Source: Gracilaria domingensis | Taxonomy: Eukaryota > Rhodophyta > Florideophyceae > Gracilariales > Gracilariaceae | DNA: 64,000 nt | Reading direction: 5' to 3' | Assembly: GCA_022539475.1 (NCBI GenBank) | Contig: VCMS01000047.1 | Location: 1-64,000, forward strand | Shown here: positions 28,622 through 38,799 of the stretch, in pieces | How positions within the stretch are numbered: the first letter of the stretch is position 1 | Layout: the number at the start of each line of letters is the position of its first letter | Translations under genes and position numbers: made by a program | The notes under the pieces: model-generated | The model's database searches: none | Seen by the model: the letters and a program-made list of their open reading frames with translations, nothing else | Told to the model about the DNA's origin: nothing

Positions 28622-29155
28622 TTATAGACGACCGGCGTCAGCAAAGCCCAACTCCTGCTGCTGCCTCTGACAAGCCGCAAGAACATCAATGTTCCATTGG
28701 CATGCTGCGACATCTGAACCACTTCTCTCCATACATTTCTTGAACTCCAGCACCTCTCGAGCGCAAACAGTTTCGGGTAATTGTTCTTCAGCCGAATATT
28801 CGTACGGTGCGGGAGATGCAGCGCTCATAGGCTCGGCCACTGGCTCAGGCGCAGATCCAGATCCTCCAAACAGAGCACGATCCATCGCACGACCAGCCAT
28901 AACACCCAGACCCGTTGAAGCTACGCTAGCCATAAACCCGCCCATAGCGGAGCCCTGTTGCGCAGGCTGGGCTGGCACAGGTGGCGGGGCTGCTGCTGAC
29001 TTTTTGGTGGCCGGGGCGGTAGATCTAGCACGATTCTGGGTGGGTGACGGGGCGGGACGTGTACGAGTTGAGGCAGATCGGGCTGGTGGGCGCGCAGGAG
29101 TTCTGGCCGGTGCCGGACGGCGACCGCCACTTGGGCGTGAGCTACGGCGAGGCAT
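28622..29155 (-). CDS. CHCHD2/CHCHD10-like twin CX9C protein
   Basis: 177 residues. The N-terminal 65 residues are Arg/Pro/Ala/Ser-rich without acids, as in CHCHD2/Mix17 proteins. A Gly/Ala/Met helix follows (MGGFMASVASTGLGVMAGRA), then a linker and a CHCH domain with Cys131 and Cys141, Cys152 and Cys162, both CX9C. Such proteins are oxidised by the Mia40 route in the mitochondrial intermembrane space and act near cristae junctions and respiratory complexes. The start is the only ATG before the basic leader. Confidence 0.88.
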   Translation of the reverse strand: MPRRSSRPSGGRRPAPARTPARPPARSASTRTRPAPSPTQNRARSTAPATKKSAAAPPPVPAQPAQQGSAMGGFMASVASTGLGVMAGRAMDRALFGGSGSAPEPVAEPMSAASPAPYEYSAEEQLPETVCAREVLEFKKCMERSGSDVAACQWNIDVLAACQRQQQELGFADAGRL

Positions 29156-30043
29156 CTAGTGTAGAATGAACGGCGTCGTGACTGGTTTGCTTTAAACTTG
29201 ATGGATTGAAGCTTTGCTCGGTCTCACGAATGAACTTCCCGAATAGAATGCGAAGTCGGGAGTACGACGGTAGATACAAAAGCTCCTGCGGAGAAGTACC
29301 GGGGTTTGAAGCGCGAGTTATTCGCGCAGAGCACCGGACGAACTGTCTGTCCAGTGGGGAGTGTGATTGGGGACATTGCGAATCTGCAATCGAGGGAAAT
29401 GTACACGTTGACACTCTCACCTCGCATACACGCGACCTCATGAAAGGCAGCGAAACGTTGGAAACGGCCAAAAGTAGAATGGGTTGAAAGGCCTGCATTC
29501 ATTCATCATTCATTTTGATCCTGCGCATCCCTGGTATGATACCGTCTGTACCAGGGGTATTTTATTTTGTTTGTCGTATGTGGCGAAAACGGAGATATAT
29601 TGCTTCTTCCCTGTCCTCACCATCATCTGAATGGTAAGGTTACCATGCGTGGTTAGAGGTCTGGTGCTTGTTAAGAGGGATACCTATACCCTTCAGTACT
29701 GACTCAGTTCAACTAAGTTCGTTCTTCTGCAGAATTAAACCGTATTCTATAGAAGTATCACTGCTCTTTTGATCCGGCAAGAGATTCTTGACTCTGGTTC
29801 ACTACTGTTACAGTAACCGTCGTTGAGACCCGTTTCAGTTTGTTCCCCAATGTTCGTGCAGCACAACACGTATCCTGCACGTATCTTCTTGTCATGGATA
29901 TCATCACGAGTTACTAAGGTGCGAACTCGGGGGCATGAAACTCACTTGTTTGTTGAGGTAGACTTCATATTTGGATAGGTGTGTTATACAGTATTGAGGC
30001 TTGGTGACACAGCCATCTTGCTCTGAACTTGTTCATATCTGAG
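29156..30043. other. Intergenic region, possible bidirectional promoter
   Basis: This lies between the divergent starts of the CHCH gene and the DUF3754-like gene. No gene is supported. Short dyads occur near 29540-29565 (CCCTGGTATGATACC...ACCAGGGGTA) and 29636-29650 (GGTAAGGTTACC). Confidence 0.4.
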
Positions 30044-31930
30044 ATGGAGGGGTTTATACCATGTCATTCATCCTTTCCTTCCCACACACTAAAGTTATCA
30101 ACAAGCAACCAAAGTACCTGCACAAGACGAGGCGTAGTGTGGGCTGAGCACGGCGTCAATTGCAGAAGAAAGCTCAAGTCTTCCTTGCGTTCTGTTGAGA
30201 AAGAAGATCGCGACCCGACCTATGCATCTTTCTCAGATTATCGATCTCAAGTGGACAAACTCGTTCGAAGGCTAGCTGATGTGAAGAACAGATATGAGCG
30301 CATTTCGGACGAAGTTCGTACCTTGCAAGAACTGCCAGATGATTACATCTTAGGTTCCGACATATCAAAATTGTTCATCGGCTCCACTTCCACAGTTCAA
30401 GATTTGCCTCTTCCAGAAGCTCCAAGTTTTCACGGATTAACTCCTCGAGAAGTTCTAACAATTGCTGAAGGCTATGTGGCAGATACGGGGATGCCCGCTG
30501 AAGTTCAAAAGTCTTTGATGAAGGCACTCAACGAAACCCTCATTTGTCTGAGGAACTGGATATCCGCTATCAAAGAAGAAGCGAAATTGATAGTAGCAGC
30601 ACATGAAGAAATGGAGGTCAAAGACGACTCTGCTTCGATACAGGCCTTTGCTAGTTTGCTACAACTTGCTCGGTTTTCTATCATGCCCGCTCTCCCTTCT
30701 GTTGATGAACCACCATCACCAGAGCTCATACCCCTAGGAACATCAAAGGAAACGACGCTTGACCCATCTCTTATCGTCAAACACGATGTTTTGCGAAAAG
30801 TTATCAGGGAACAGAAATGTGACTTGGGAAAGGAATCATTTTATCCTTACGTGTTTGTCGCAACTAGAGGGGTGTCTGTTGTTCGAAACTCGGGGTTGCT
30901 TTTATCTCTGAAGTTAAGAGCAATAGAGCGTTCATATCTCGGTTGGATTGCTGTACCATTTACTATACTTTTGAAACCGAGCCAAGTATTTGACTGGTTC
31001 AAAACGTCACTGTCGAAGTTGACAATGACTCTCCAAGGGAGAGTCACCGACGAACTGGGCGATAATGTGTTGGATAGAGACAGAGATGACAGAGATTGTG
31101 AGAAGCCACTGTCGCGAGCGGTGCGAAGGATTGTGCCTGCAGTACGTCTTAAAAGCTTACCTGATGCGATAAGAAGCTTGTTCTTTCCGTCATTCACGCA
31201 GGAACCATGCCATGAATTATTTGTTCTAATGTATAGAGAAGTAGAGCAGGATAAGAAGGTTTTGCAGAAGGGAAAGAGATCTGCTTTGCTGAAGCAGGTA
31301 AGAGAAACCTTCTCGCAGGCTGTTGACCCTTTTGCAGCAATGAAAGCAAAACAAGGACAAAAAGAGCGTGGTGTGGTGGCAGGTCCCAAGATAGAGGACT
31401 TTGCTTATTCTATAAGGAAGATGAAGCCAGTTTGCCTGCACTTATACAAAGATGTTCCATGGGGCTTGAAGGAGCATTATTTTCCTTCTATCTATGTATT
31501 ACCTGCGACGGGTGATCTACTTCGTCTGGATGCGATCACTCTATTCGGTCTTATTTCGGCTGCAGTTACCTACGTGCGGCATTCAGACAGTTGGTTTTCT
31601 TATGCATTTCTCCTTGGCTCATTGGTATCGTACGTCGTTCGAGTCGCGTCGGGGTGGCGAAGAGCCTTAACCGAGTACAAAGAAAAGATTGCAAGTGACA
31701 AGGTGACAAACACCGTGGCGCAACAGTGGGCAGTTATAGACGCTCTCGGAACGCTTGCCGTTGAGGAAGCTTTCGCTCAAGTAGCAGCTGTCTTCCTTGC
31801 ATTGAGGCAAGGAGACGGAAAGTCTGCGATCGAAGTTGAGCAGGAAATGTACAGCAACGTATCGTTAGACGCCACCTCTAGCAAAAGGTGGGAGAAATGG
31901 CTGGTTTGCAAACACCTGCGAGAGACTTAA
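30044..31930 (+). CDS. Membrane protein resembling DUF3754 (TMEM143-like), probably organellar
   Basis: 628 residues from ATG 30044. The leader MEGFIPCHSSFP...STSNQSTCTRRG is Ser/Thr/Arg-rich with Phe at position 4, fitting a plastid transit peptide. Then come a helical region with coiled-coil tendency (VDKLVRRLADVKNRYERI) and a long helical middle part. The C-terminal third holds VCLHLYKDVPWGLKEHYFPS, LRLDAITLFGLISAAVTYV, a hydrophobic helix FSYAFLLGSLVSYVVRVA, and a final helical segment. The pattern of a D-x-x-W/L-x-x-x-F-P motif, L-R-x-D-x-x-T and two hydrophobic helices resembles DUF3754 proteins from memory. The gene is solid, the family name tentative. Confidence 0.6.
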   Translation: MEGFIPCHSSFPSHTLKLSTSNQSTCTRRGVVWAEHGVNCRRKLKSSLRSVEKEDRDPTYASFSDYRSQVDKLVRRLADVKNRYERISDEVRTLQELPDDYILGSDISKLFIGSTSTVQDLPLPEAPSFHGLTPREVLTIAEGYVADTGMPAEVQKSLMKALNETLICLRNWISAIKEEAKLIVAAHEEMEVKDDSASIQAFASLLQLARFSIMPALPSVDEPPSPELIPLGTSKETTLDPSLIVKHDVLRKVIREQKCDLGKESFYPYVFVATRGVSVVRNSGLLLSLKLRAIERSYLGWIAVPFTILLKPSQVFDWFKTSLSKLTMTLQGRVTDELGDNVLDRDRDDRDCEKPLSRAVRRIVPAVRLKSLPDAIRSLFFPSFTQEPCHELFVLMYREVEQDKKVLQKGKRSALLKQVRETFSQAVDPFAAMKAKQGQKERGVVAGPKIEDFAYSIRKMKPVCLHLYKDVPWGLKEHYFPSIYVLPATGDLLRLDAITLFGLISAAVTYVRHSDSWFSYAFLLGSLVSYVVRVASGWRRALTEYKEKIASDKVTNTVAQQWAVIDALGTLAVEEAFAQVAAVFLALRQGDGKSAIEVEQEMYSNVSLDATSSKRWEKWLVCKHLRET

Positions 31931-32079
31931 AGAGGACGCTGCGTTCGCGTTTCGGCATGTATTTTTCTGATTTTCCTTGGATAAAAAACCACTGACTTCG
32001 TCCTCCACAGTTCCCCATCTATCTTTCGGGAATAGAAGGGTTAGGACCTCCTAGTGTACTTCGAGAGCTCTGCAGTGAA

Positions 32080-32673
32080 ATGGATGAGGAGGGGAAAAGG
32101 CTGTATCGTGCCGTCGGTTTTGACCCGGGGCTTCAAAACGTCTTGTTATTAACGCAGAAAGACATTGCAAGAGGGTACCGGCAACAAGCACTTAAATGGC
32201 ACCCGGATAGAAACAGAAACGACCCGACCGCTTCAAAGAAGTTCACTGAGATCTTTCTTGCTTACGAAACTCTATCTTCTTCCGAGTCGAGGAAGAAATA
32301 TGATGATGCCATTGCGGCAGCGAGGAAGCATCAAGAGCGTTTGAATCGAATGGATTCAGTTCGTCGTCGATTCCGGGAAGCTTTAGAAAGAGAGGAGAAA
32401 GAAGGTTTGCCTGCAGGAAGAAATTCATCGCCACTGTCCGAAGATGCACTACAGAGGGTGCAGAAGGAGATTGAGAGACTACGTCGAGAAGCCTCCGGAC
32501 CTGCTCACAATGGTGGCCAGCTCCAGAATGCTGATGTGAAGAGCAGTGGAAGCACTGCGGTAGATGCTGGTCCGTGGGCGGAAGTTCCTGGTTATACAGA
32601 CTTTCGTGAAGCTGGTCTTTCAAGCTTTGAGGATTTTGAACGAGATGTGTTGAACCGAAAAATCCCATTTTAG
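32080..32673 (+). CDS. DNAJC17/Cwf23-like J-domain protein
   Basis: 197 residues. The J domain occupies about 6-75: helix II is IARGYRQQALKWHPDRN with HPD at 41-43, followed by KKFTEIFLAYETLSSSESRK and KYDDAI. A charged helix (RRRFREALEREEKEG) follows, a feature of DNAJC17/Cwf23, which lack a Gly/Phe region and act with the spliceosome. The RRM often found in DNAJC17 is absent. J domains stimulate Hsp70 ATPase through HPD. Other J-domain classes remain possible. Confidence 0.8.
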   Translation: MDEEGKRLYRAVGFDPGLQNVLLLTQKDIARGYRQQALKWHPDRNRNDPTASKKFTEIFLAYETLSSSESRKKYDDAIAAARKHQERLNRMDSVRRRFREALEREEKEGLPAGRNSSPLSEDALQRVQKEIERLRREASGPAHNGGQLQNADVKSSGSTAVDAGPWAEVPGYTDFREAGLSSFEDFERDVLNRKIPF

Positions 32674-32805
32674 TGAAGGCGTGGTCTTCGCCGAGCACCA
32701 TTTGAGTTAAGTTCTCGGCAGCAGGAAGTTGTGCTACGATGTCATACGAAACTCTTCGATCTGCAAAACGCTTCGACCTGCTGAGGACATCAGATTGATT
32801 TACAG

Positions 32806-34485
32806 ATGTTTACGCTTATAGTTTCGCAGCAGAGAGGAATTTCAATTTGGTGCGAAACGCATGTCAGTATGACTGAGAAGTCTCTTTCACGACCTCAAAC
32901 CCCGCAAGAGGAAATAGCTTTGATATGCTTGAAAGTCCTGCAGACGAAGGACACAGAGATGTTGGAGGCTTTATGGACCACAATCGAACGTAAATGCCTC
33001 GACCTCTTTAAAAATGGGCAACAACGTAAGCGCACCGAAACGTATCGTATAATTATTGATTGTTTCCTAACTCTGTTACAGATTACGCCCTCACTCAAGA
33101 AGCAGCTCTTGTCAGCATGTTTGCTACTTTCTTGCTGTTCCATTACAAGATGGACCGAATTTTTGAAATCTGGTGTCCTTTCCATGCACAACGAGCTCGC
33201 TACTTTGACGGCCGAATCGATGGCTTGCGTGAATTCAGCATGGTCTAGTATGGAACCCGATGATCTCTCGTTGATAGCCTGCTCTTTAATGGATCTATCC
33301 CTGCCGAAGCGCTATGAAGAGGCAGGATATCTGCCTACCGCAGCTATTAACACGCCTTTGAATATATCAATATCCACATGTTTGGCGTGTTTGTCCAAAT
33401 CTGCAATTGAAAGTGCGGAGTACCCAGGGATGTTAATACGTAAGATTGCAAATCTTGCAATCCCAGAAGCTTGGGAGTCAGTTCCCAATGACGATCTCTT
33501 GGGTATTCTGAAGTTTCTTCCTGAAACGGTTTCTGTTGCGAAAGAAATTGAACTATTGTACCATATTAGAATCTCATGGTATTCACAAATGAGACGGATA
33601 TTTTGGAGATCTGCTTCGAAGTGCTCAGAAAGGTCTCTTACAAGCTGTCGTGAAACTGGAAGAAGTAACCTCGCCGGAGCACTGGTCTTAAAAGAGCAGG
33701 AATTAGTCGACTTTGAAGATGTAGCGTTCGTTGGCGATGCCTACACTTTGGCAAAACAATTGAAACAGAGCGGGGATGGAGCTGCGTTAGAATCAGCTAT
33801 AAAGGCATGGTCAAGAAAGGAAGAGCCAGACTTTGTCGCCGCAGCGTACATCGCTGCTCCTAACGATCTTCGCTTTTGTGTGGAAGAGAGTCCAGGGATG
33901 CAGTCTTGCATTGAAAACTTACCGAGAGGGTTATCGTCAGATTTAGACGCATCTATAGATGCCTATCTTGCGGGGTTGCTAGAATCTATCCCAGAAATTG
34001 CAGAAGTGTACGGTGTCAAGCGCAACCCTCACCCACATCAGCAACATCGTCAGCTAAGAAGGGCTGCCATGCTTCATCCGCTACTAATGCTCCGTCGAAC
34101 CCCTTGTTTCTGCGCAGCGGGAAAAACTGTTCTTTTCGGTCTCTCTATGCCATCACAAACATATAGCGAAGAAGCTTTGGAAGTCATAGCACTTCTGCTA
34201 GGTGTACTTTCAGAGCTTCGCTATGCAAATTCGATATTTCGAAACACAATATCTGCTTTCATAGTCGAGGTATTCTTGTTTCTTGTTGACGAAGGGCGAC
34301 TATCAAATGGTATTCCGAAACAACTTGAAACGCTAGCCGTGTGCGTTTTAAAGAGCATTCCTACCTGCACCAAGGATGACCTCGAGAGACATATACTAGG
34401 ATTGCTGCCCAAGTTAATAGATGCAAACAAACACAACGGAACTCTGTTGTTCCCTCTACAAGATGTCCACGACAAACTGAAATAA
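32806..34485 (+). CDS. Unrecognised helical (HEAT-like) protein
   Basis: 559 residues from ATG 32806; ATG 32869 (MTEKSLSRPQ) is an equally good start. The protein is almost wholly alpha-helical with Leu-rich helix pairs and no signal peptide. A local block, RRAAMLHPLLMLRRTP near residue 425, recalls from memory the C-terminal part of Integrator subunit 1, but that is weak. It follows the J-domain gene by 132 bp on the same strand. Role unknown; a scaffold built of helical repeats is an inference. Confidence 0.6.
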   Translation: MFTLIVSQQRGISIWCETHVSMTEKSLSRPQTPQEEIALICLKVLQTKDTEMLEALWTTIERKCLDLFKNGQQRKRTETYRIIIDCFLTLLQITPSLKKQLLSACLLLSCCSITRWTEFLKSGVLSMHNELATLTAESMACVNSAWSSMEPDDLSLIACSLMDLSLPKRYEEAGYLPTAAINTPLNISISTCLACLSKSAIESAEYPGMLIRKIANLAIPEAWESVPNDDLLGILKFLPETVSVAKEIELLYHIRISWYSQMRRIFWRSASKCSERSLTSCRETGRSNLAGALVLKEQELVDFEDVAFVGDAYTLAKQLKQSGDGAALESAIKAWSRKEEPDFVAAAYIAAPNDLRFCVEESPGMQSCIENLPRGLSSDLDASIDAYLAGLLESIPEIAEVYGVKRNPHPHQQHRQLRRAAMLHPLLMLRRTPCFCAAGKTVLFGLSMPSQTYSEEALEVIALLLGVLSELRYANSIFRNTISAFIVEVFLFLVDEGRLSNGIPKQLETLAVCVLKSIPTCTKDDLERHILGLLPKLIDANKHNGTLLFPLQDVHDKLK

Positions 34486-35252
34486 AGGAAAGACCGGGCA
34501 AAGAAGCGAAAGAGTCTTCCACCTAGAGATCCAGGCAATAGTCCTCTAACCCTTCGAACACGTAGAAGTGAAGCTTGAGAGCTTATTGTATAGATTCAAG
34601 CGTCAATGTCGAAACTGCTTTAAAAATACATCTTGGTCCCGCTATTCAAACTAATGCTACTCACACGAGCATGCGCTCAAAAGAGGCTCCAGCTGGCACC
34701 TTCGTTATGAAACATAATAAGTTTTATTCCGTCCTTGGTTGGCAACAAATGATTACGAAACCTGCAATGAAAATGGATGCTGTGGTTAATCTTCCTTGAG
34801 ACAGAAGGAAGTATTCTTGCTTTGCAGCAAAGGAGTATTTCTGCTCACAAGTCTGGATTGATTGCTAACACACAGTGAATGTTGTTGGTCAAAAAGGTCA
34901 TTAGAGTGTGTATGAGACATTTTGCAGATCTTGTGCTTTGCATTTCCGTTCGAGCCCGCTGCATTAGTCGTAGCCTGTATACACAATATGGCTCCTGGCT
35001 TCCATTTCGTGAGCTCAAAAGATCAAAGAGCTTGACCAGCTCCAGAGAATTACAGTCTTCCACAACAAACTTCGAGAAGTTCCTCTCCAGAGATTTGCAG
35101 TGGCCTCGTTTTGAGTGAAATTTGTCTTAGACAGGCACTAAAGCTCTAGCCCGCATTAAACTTTAGAGTTTTTCTTCGTCCTTGTAACCGCAGCGAGGCT
35201 TCTTAACATTGAACGGCAATGAGAAAAACTTCTGACCAGCTCAACATAATTC
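34486..35252. other. Intergenic 3' region
   Basis: Between converging genes. No gene or structured RNA was recognised. Confidence 0.4.
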
Positions 35253-37211
35253 CTAGGCTTGCTCTTCTATTTCATCATCATCAAGGGCGAAGGCGTCACG
35301 AGTTTCGTTCTCGCTTTGTGCAAGGGGTTCCTGTTCTTCTCCCGAACTTTCTGACGCACTATTCCTCTTGCGTAGAGCAAAAGCAATTATAGCGACTAGA
35401 GCTACCGCCGCTACGACTGCCCCGCTGACAACATAAACGAACTTATCTGCAAGGTTGTCTATCGTGCACATCAGCACAAAACTCTCTCCTGGAACGCATG
35501 TTTGAGAACCCCCGTCCCACATGCACACGTCCTTCATCGTGGCACATGTAGAACAGTTGGTAGCTTGGGAACAAGCTGCACTGTTCGCCACATTCCCAGC
35601 TCCTTTTTGCTCCGCATTCGCTCCTTGGCCAGTATTCTTATCATCATCAACTTCGAATATCGGCTCATCATCATCTTCAGCATCAGTTCCTGCGCTAGAA
35701 GACGTACTTTCTCCACTCTGCGCTGTCCCCTCCCCTCCGCTGAGCTCCTGCGGATCCCCTGGACTTGTAACTGGTAAGGCTGCCGGTATAGAATCCCTAG
35801 AAGTGAGTCCGCAGTTCATATCCGATTCTGCGAATCCTACGCGACCTTGTTCACGGTCATATACAGTTACGTACTTTTTCATTACGGTGTTCCCGAAAAT
35901 GACGTCTACACCCCCGCTCATTGAATTTAGTGCCATAATTCCAACACACCAAAAATCGCTCCCTTTCGATGCATAATTGATAAGGTAGTCGTCTGGTCCC
36001 AAAGTAATATTGAATCCTATCACACTAAAGGTAAGCGTTGGAAGAGCCTTTCGGTCTTCTTCTGATATTTGCGTGCAATGAGCAGGACGAAACCATGAAT
36101 CTGAGTCGCACAAGCCCGGAACATGACAGAAGTTGTCCTGTAGATATCCCTTAAACTTGTTGAACGTATTATGAGAAAACACTATGAGAGTGGTGCCAGA
36201 ATCAACAATAGCACGCGAGTATGAAGGTAACTCAAGCTCTCGTCCGTTAACGCGCATATTTCCTATAAGGGGAAACGAATAAAAGGATGGCGGGTCTGAT
36301 AGATCCAGATTCACCCAAGATATGTTCTTTGTCGATAGACCTGGATCATAATCCCCAAGTACGATCCTGCCAGAATCATACGTGATACATATCGAAAACA
36401 TATCCTTCATATCCTTATATTTCGCCAGCATAGACTCGAAGGTAGGTTTGATACAGCTAGGATTGCAGGCAAGACTTGGGTACGCCATTCCTAGAATCCC
36501 ATCCACTTGCGAACGCTCGAAGTCTGGTGAGTCACTCAAGATACCACCAGCATAGACAGGAAAATCTAGATCACCCCAACTCATAATATCATAAACGAGA
36601 GCGCCTTTTGCACCGCTGCCGTCACCAAAGTTGAGATGAAAGGCACATTTGGTTTCATCTGACTTCGCACAACACGCCCTTCGTGAAGAGCACCGCGAGC
36701 ATCCAAACGGCGAGCAAGTGTCGTCACCACATTCGCTGTCTTCGCATCCAATATAACGAGCGATTCCTGTTTTACTGTCACTCAGAGAGTAACGCATATC
36801 TCCGCGTTTACAATTAACACACTCTTTAAGAGGCATAGCTAATGTTGCAGATCCAGTATCGATTTGAACTCTCAGAGTTTGACCTCCAAGTTTGACCTTG
36901 GCGTAATATTCGCCAACGGCAACCATTCCACCATACAACTGCACATCATGGTAGCGTGAGGTCCATCTTAGGAAAGTTTGGTCCAGACCTCTTCTCGAAT
37001 CGGAAGGAACGAACGGTTCCAATGTGTGAATCTGAAGATGTCTGGGAAATCCCCGAGTTGAGTTGGGCAGAAGTGGTTTGGGTTGACGCTTTTCAAGTGT
37101 AAATGATATTGAACGGGCAGTGCAGGAAGTAGCGAAGAGAGATATGAAGTACAAACAAGCCAACCAATTGAGACAGTTAGACCTGTTCCCCGAGCCAGAA
37201 TGTGCAGTCAT
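35253..37211 (-). CDS. Pepsin-type aspartic protease, membrane-anchored, with PSI-like domain
   Basis: 652 residues. An N-terminal hydrophobic segment (LACLYFISLFATSC, ~17-30) is a signal peptide. The pepsin fold runs from about 100 to 460 with active-site DTGS at 118-121 and DSGT at about 340 (AIVDSGTTLIVF). Many Cys pairs lie in the first lobe (CGDDTCSPFGCSRCSSRRAC). An acidic Ser/Gly linker precedes a small Cys-rich PSI-like module (CSQATNCSTCATMKDVCMW) and a transmembrane helix (YVVSGAVVAAVALVAIIAFA), ending in a short acidic tail. Predicted topology: lumenal or extracellular protease anchored in the secretory or vacuolar system. Both catalytic Asp are present, so it should be active. Confidence 0.92.
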   Translation of the reverse strand: MTAHSGSGNRSNCLNWLACLYFISLFATSCTARSISFTLEKRQPKPLLPNSTRGFPRHLQIHTLEPFVPSDSRRGLDQTFLRWTSRYHDVQLYGGMVAVGEYYAKVKLGGQTLRVQIDTGSATLAMPLKECVNCKRGDMRYSLSDSKTGIARYIGCEDSECGDDTCSPFGCSRCSSRRACCAKSDETKCAFHLNFGDGSGAKGALVYDIMSWGDLDFPVYAGGILSDSPDFERSQVDGILGMAYPSLACNPSCIKPTFESMLAKYKDMKDMFSICITYDSGRIVLGDYDPGLSTKNISWVNLDLSDPPSFYSFPLIGNMRVNGRELELPSYSRAIVDSGTTLIVFSHNTFNKFKGYLQDNFCHVPGLCDSDSWFRPAHCTQISEEDRKALPTLTFSVIGFNITLGPDDYLINYASKGSDFWCVGIMALNSMSGGVDVIFGNTVMKKYVTVYDREQGRVGFAESDMNCGLTSRDSIPAALPVTSPGDPQELSGGEGTAQSGESTSSSAGTDAEDDDEPIFEVDDDKNTGQGANAEQKGAGNVANSAACSQATNCSTCATMKDVCMWDGGSQTCVPGESFVLMCTIDNLADKFVYVVSGAVVAAVALVAIIAFALRKRNSASESSGEEQEPLAQSENETRDAFALDDDEIEEQA

Positions 37212-37828
37212 AGTGGCGACTGAATGAGCCGTTCTAGGTTAACAGTATCTTCACAATGGGAAATCGGACAAAGTCTGGAATAGAATATGTAAGGAGGTGC
37301 TCCGGGTACAGTCAGAAGCAATACTATAGCTGGTGAGCGCAAGGTTAATGAGATAGCGACAGAGCCGCCCTGAGCAGGTGAAGAGCCATGAGGAATTGAG
37401 AGACAAGAAGACGAGCAGTGGCCGTGTTCAGCTGTCAGTATCCTACCTGTATCAACCTGCAGTGACGAAGTTACCGAAATATAAGGTTAGGGTACAGCGG
37501 TGTACTGTATCAGTAGAGCTACAGGGGTAAAGCAAACGAAATGATTGACTTCAATTTTTCTTTAAAACCTCTTCAAAGAAACTGATGAGCGCTGCTCTAT
37601 TTTTTGCCACGCATTCCCGATTCTTCACTATCGACGGATCTGAATCAGAACTTCTGATCACGCATGTTGAGATCGTCGTCGTCAAACTCATGAATTACCG
37701 ATGTAGCAGTGCATGACGACCTCACGTGATCATCATCATCACGATGATGAAGCCCAAGTAACTTAGAAAAGAACCTAGACAGGAGTGAAAGTATAAATGT
37801 TGCTCTATCTCTTACGAATCATGAATCA
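37212..37828. other. Intergenic region
   Basis: Upstream of the protease gene, downstream of PTPA. No gene seen. ATCATCATCATCACGATGATG repeats near 37728-37750 make a small dyad. Confidence 0.4.
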
Positions 37829-37883
37829 AGACTACTTGGCACCATCAGTCCCTATGATAGGGACTGATGGTGCCAAGTAGTCT
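37829..37883. repeat. Perfect 27-bp-arm foldback 3' of PTPA
   Basis: AGACTACTTGGCACCATCAG continues TCCCTAT, then one G, then the exact reverse complement. It lies 15 bp beyond the PTPA stop codon, so it should be within the 3' UTR of that leftward gene. A stem of this length could be processed by Dicer, act as a 3'-end structure, or be a tiny foldback transposon. Confidence 0.8.
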
Positions 37884-37897
37884 TTCAAACGAAGGAG

Positions 37898-38799
37898 CTA
37901 TCGCTGAAAGCGGAAGATCGAGCCGAAGAGAAAGTGTTGAATAACTGGCCTCTTTTGCCAGACCTCTCCTCGGTACATCTTGATCATACCACTATTGATT
38001 TTCTTCCAGCCGCCATTCACTCCACTGATATCATGGAGCATTGGTGAATGTTCTGGGAAAGGACCAGTCTTCATCTCCCGAATAAATGCAATTGCATCAA
38101 GATACAAATACTCGTATCTTAGTTCTCGTAACGCAACTTCATCGTGAATAACTGATGGCGCTACTCGATTCGAAGATATTAACTGAGAACTGCCCCAAAG
38201 AAATGGGAGGAACGAATAGTCATCGAGGCCCCATACTCCGTGGCTTCCAGCTGGCTCAAGCATATATCTCGTCTGAAGCAGTCGTGTTGTCTTCAGATAA
38301 GCTGGGAAGACAATCAGAACAACCTCTTCGTCATCTGCCTCTTGAAGAACGCCAACCGTTGCCAAGCAATAAAGCAACACAAGAAAGTGTGCTTCATGTC
38401 CACTTCCGTAGTCGATTCGAGTTTCGTTACCGAAACTTGTCTTCAAATACTCTGCCAATTCAGATGCAACTTCTTGTTCAGTCCTTCCAGTCCGTTCTGC
38501 GTATTCCCCATCCCATGTTTCCACGATCGTCTTCATTAGCAACACAGCCTGTTCGCAGAGCCGTTCATGCCAAATCCGAAACGCTTTGTTTCCAAATCTA
38601 GTGGCTTGTTGTGTAGGTTCGATTTCATGCGCCCATCTGGCCAACGTTTCAAGAACAGTTACGATGCTCTTAACACCAGACGAAGCTTCGGCCAAGTTGG
38701 CGGCACTGCGCTTTTTGTCCGCCACTGACATGTTCAAACGTAACATGTACGCCCATAACTCCTGTAACGCTTCCGTATATACGTCATGGTTAGATTCCC
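37898..38799 (-). CDS. PTPA: PP2A activator PTPA (phosphotyrosyl phosphatase activator), 5' exon missing
   Basis: The main frame has an ATG at 38746, but the family sequence starts earlier: in the same frame SNHDVYTEALQELWAYMLRL precedes it up to an AAAG acceptor, giving an exon from 38799. A short upstream exon with the true start was not found. Signature blocks are FGNKAFRIWHERL, IDYGSGHEAHFLVLLYCL, LEPAGSHGVWGLDDYSFLPF and FLWGSSQL, then SGMIKMYRGEVWQKRPVIQH and FLFGSI. PTPA is a peptidyl-prolyl isomerase-type chaperone that activates the PP2A catalytic subunit using ATP/Mg in the cytosol and nucleus. The C-terminus is complete. Confidence 0.93.

Noticed and set aside
32806-34485. Firm naming as Integrator subunit 1
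   Set aside because: Only one short block looks similar and the protein is much shorter; kept as unrecognised.
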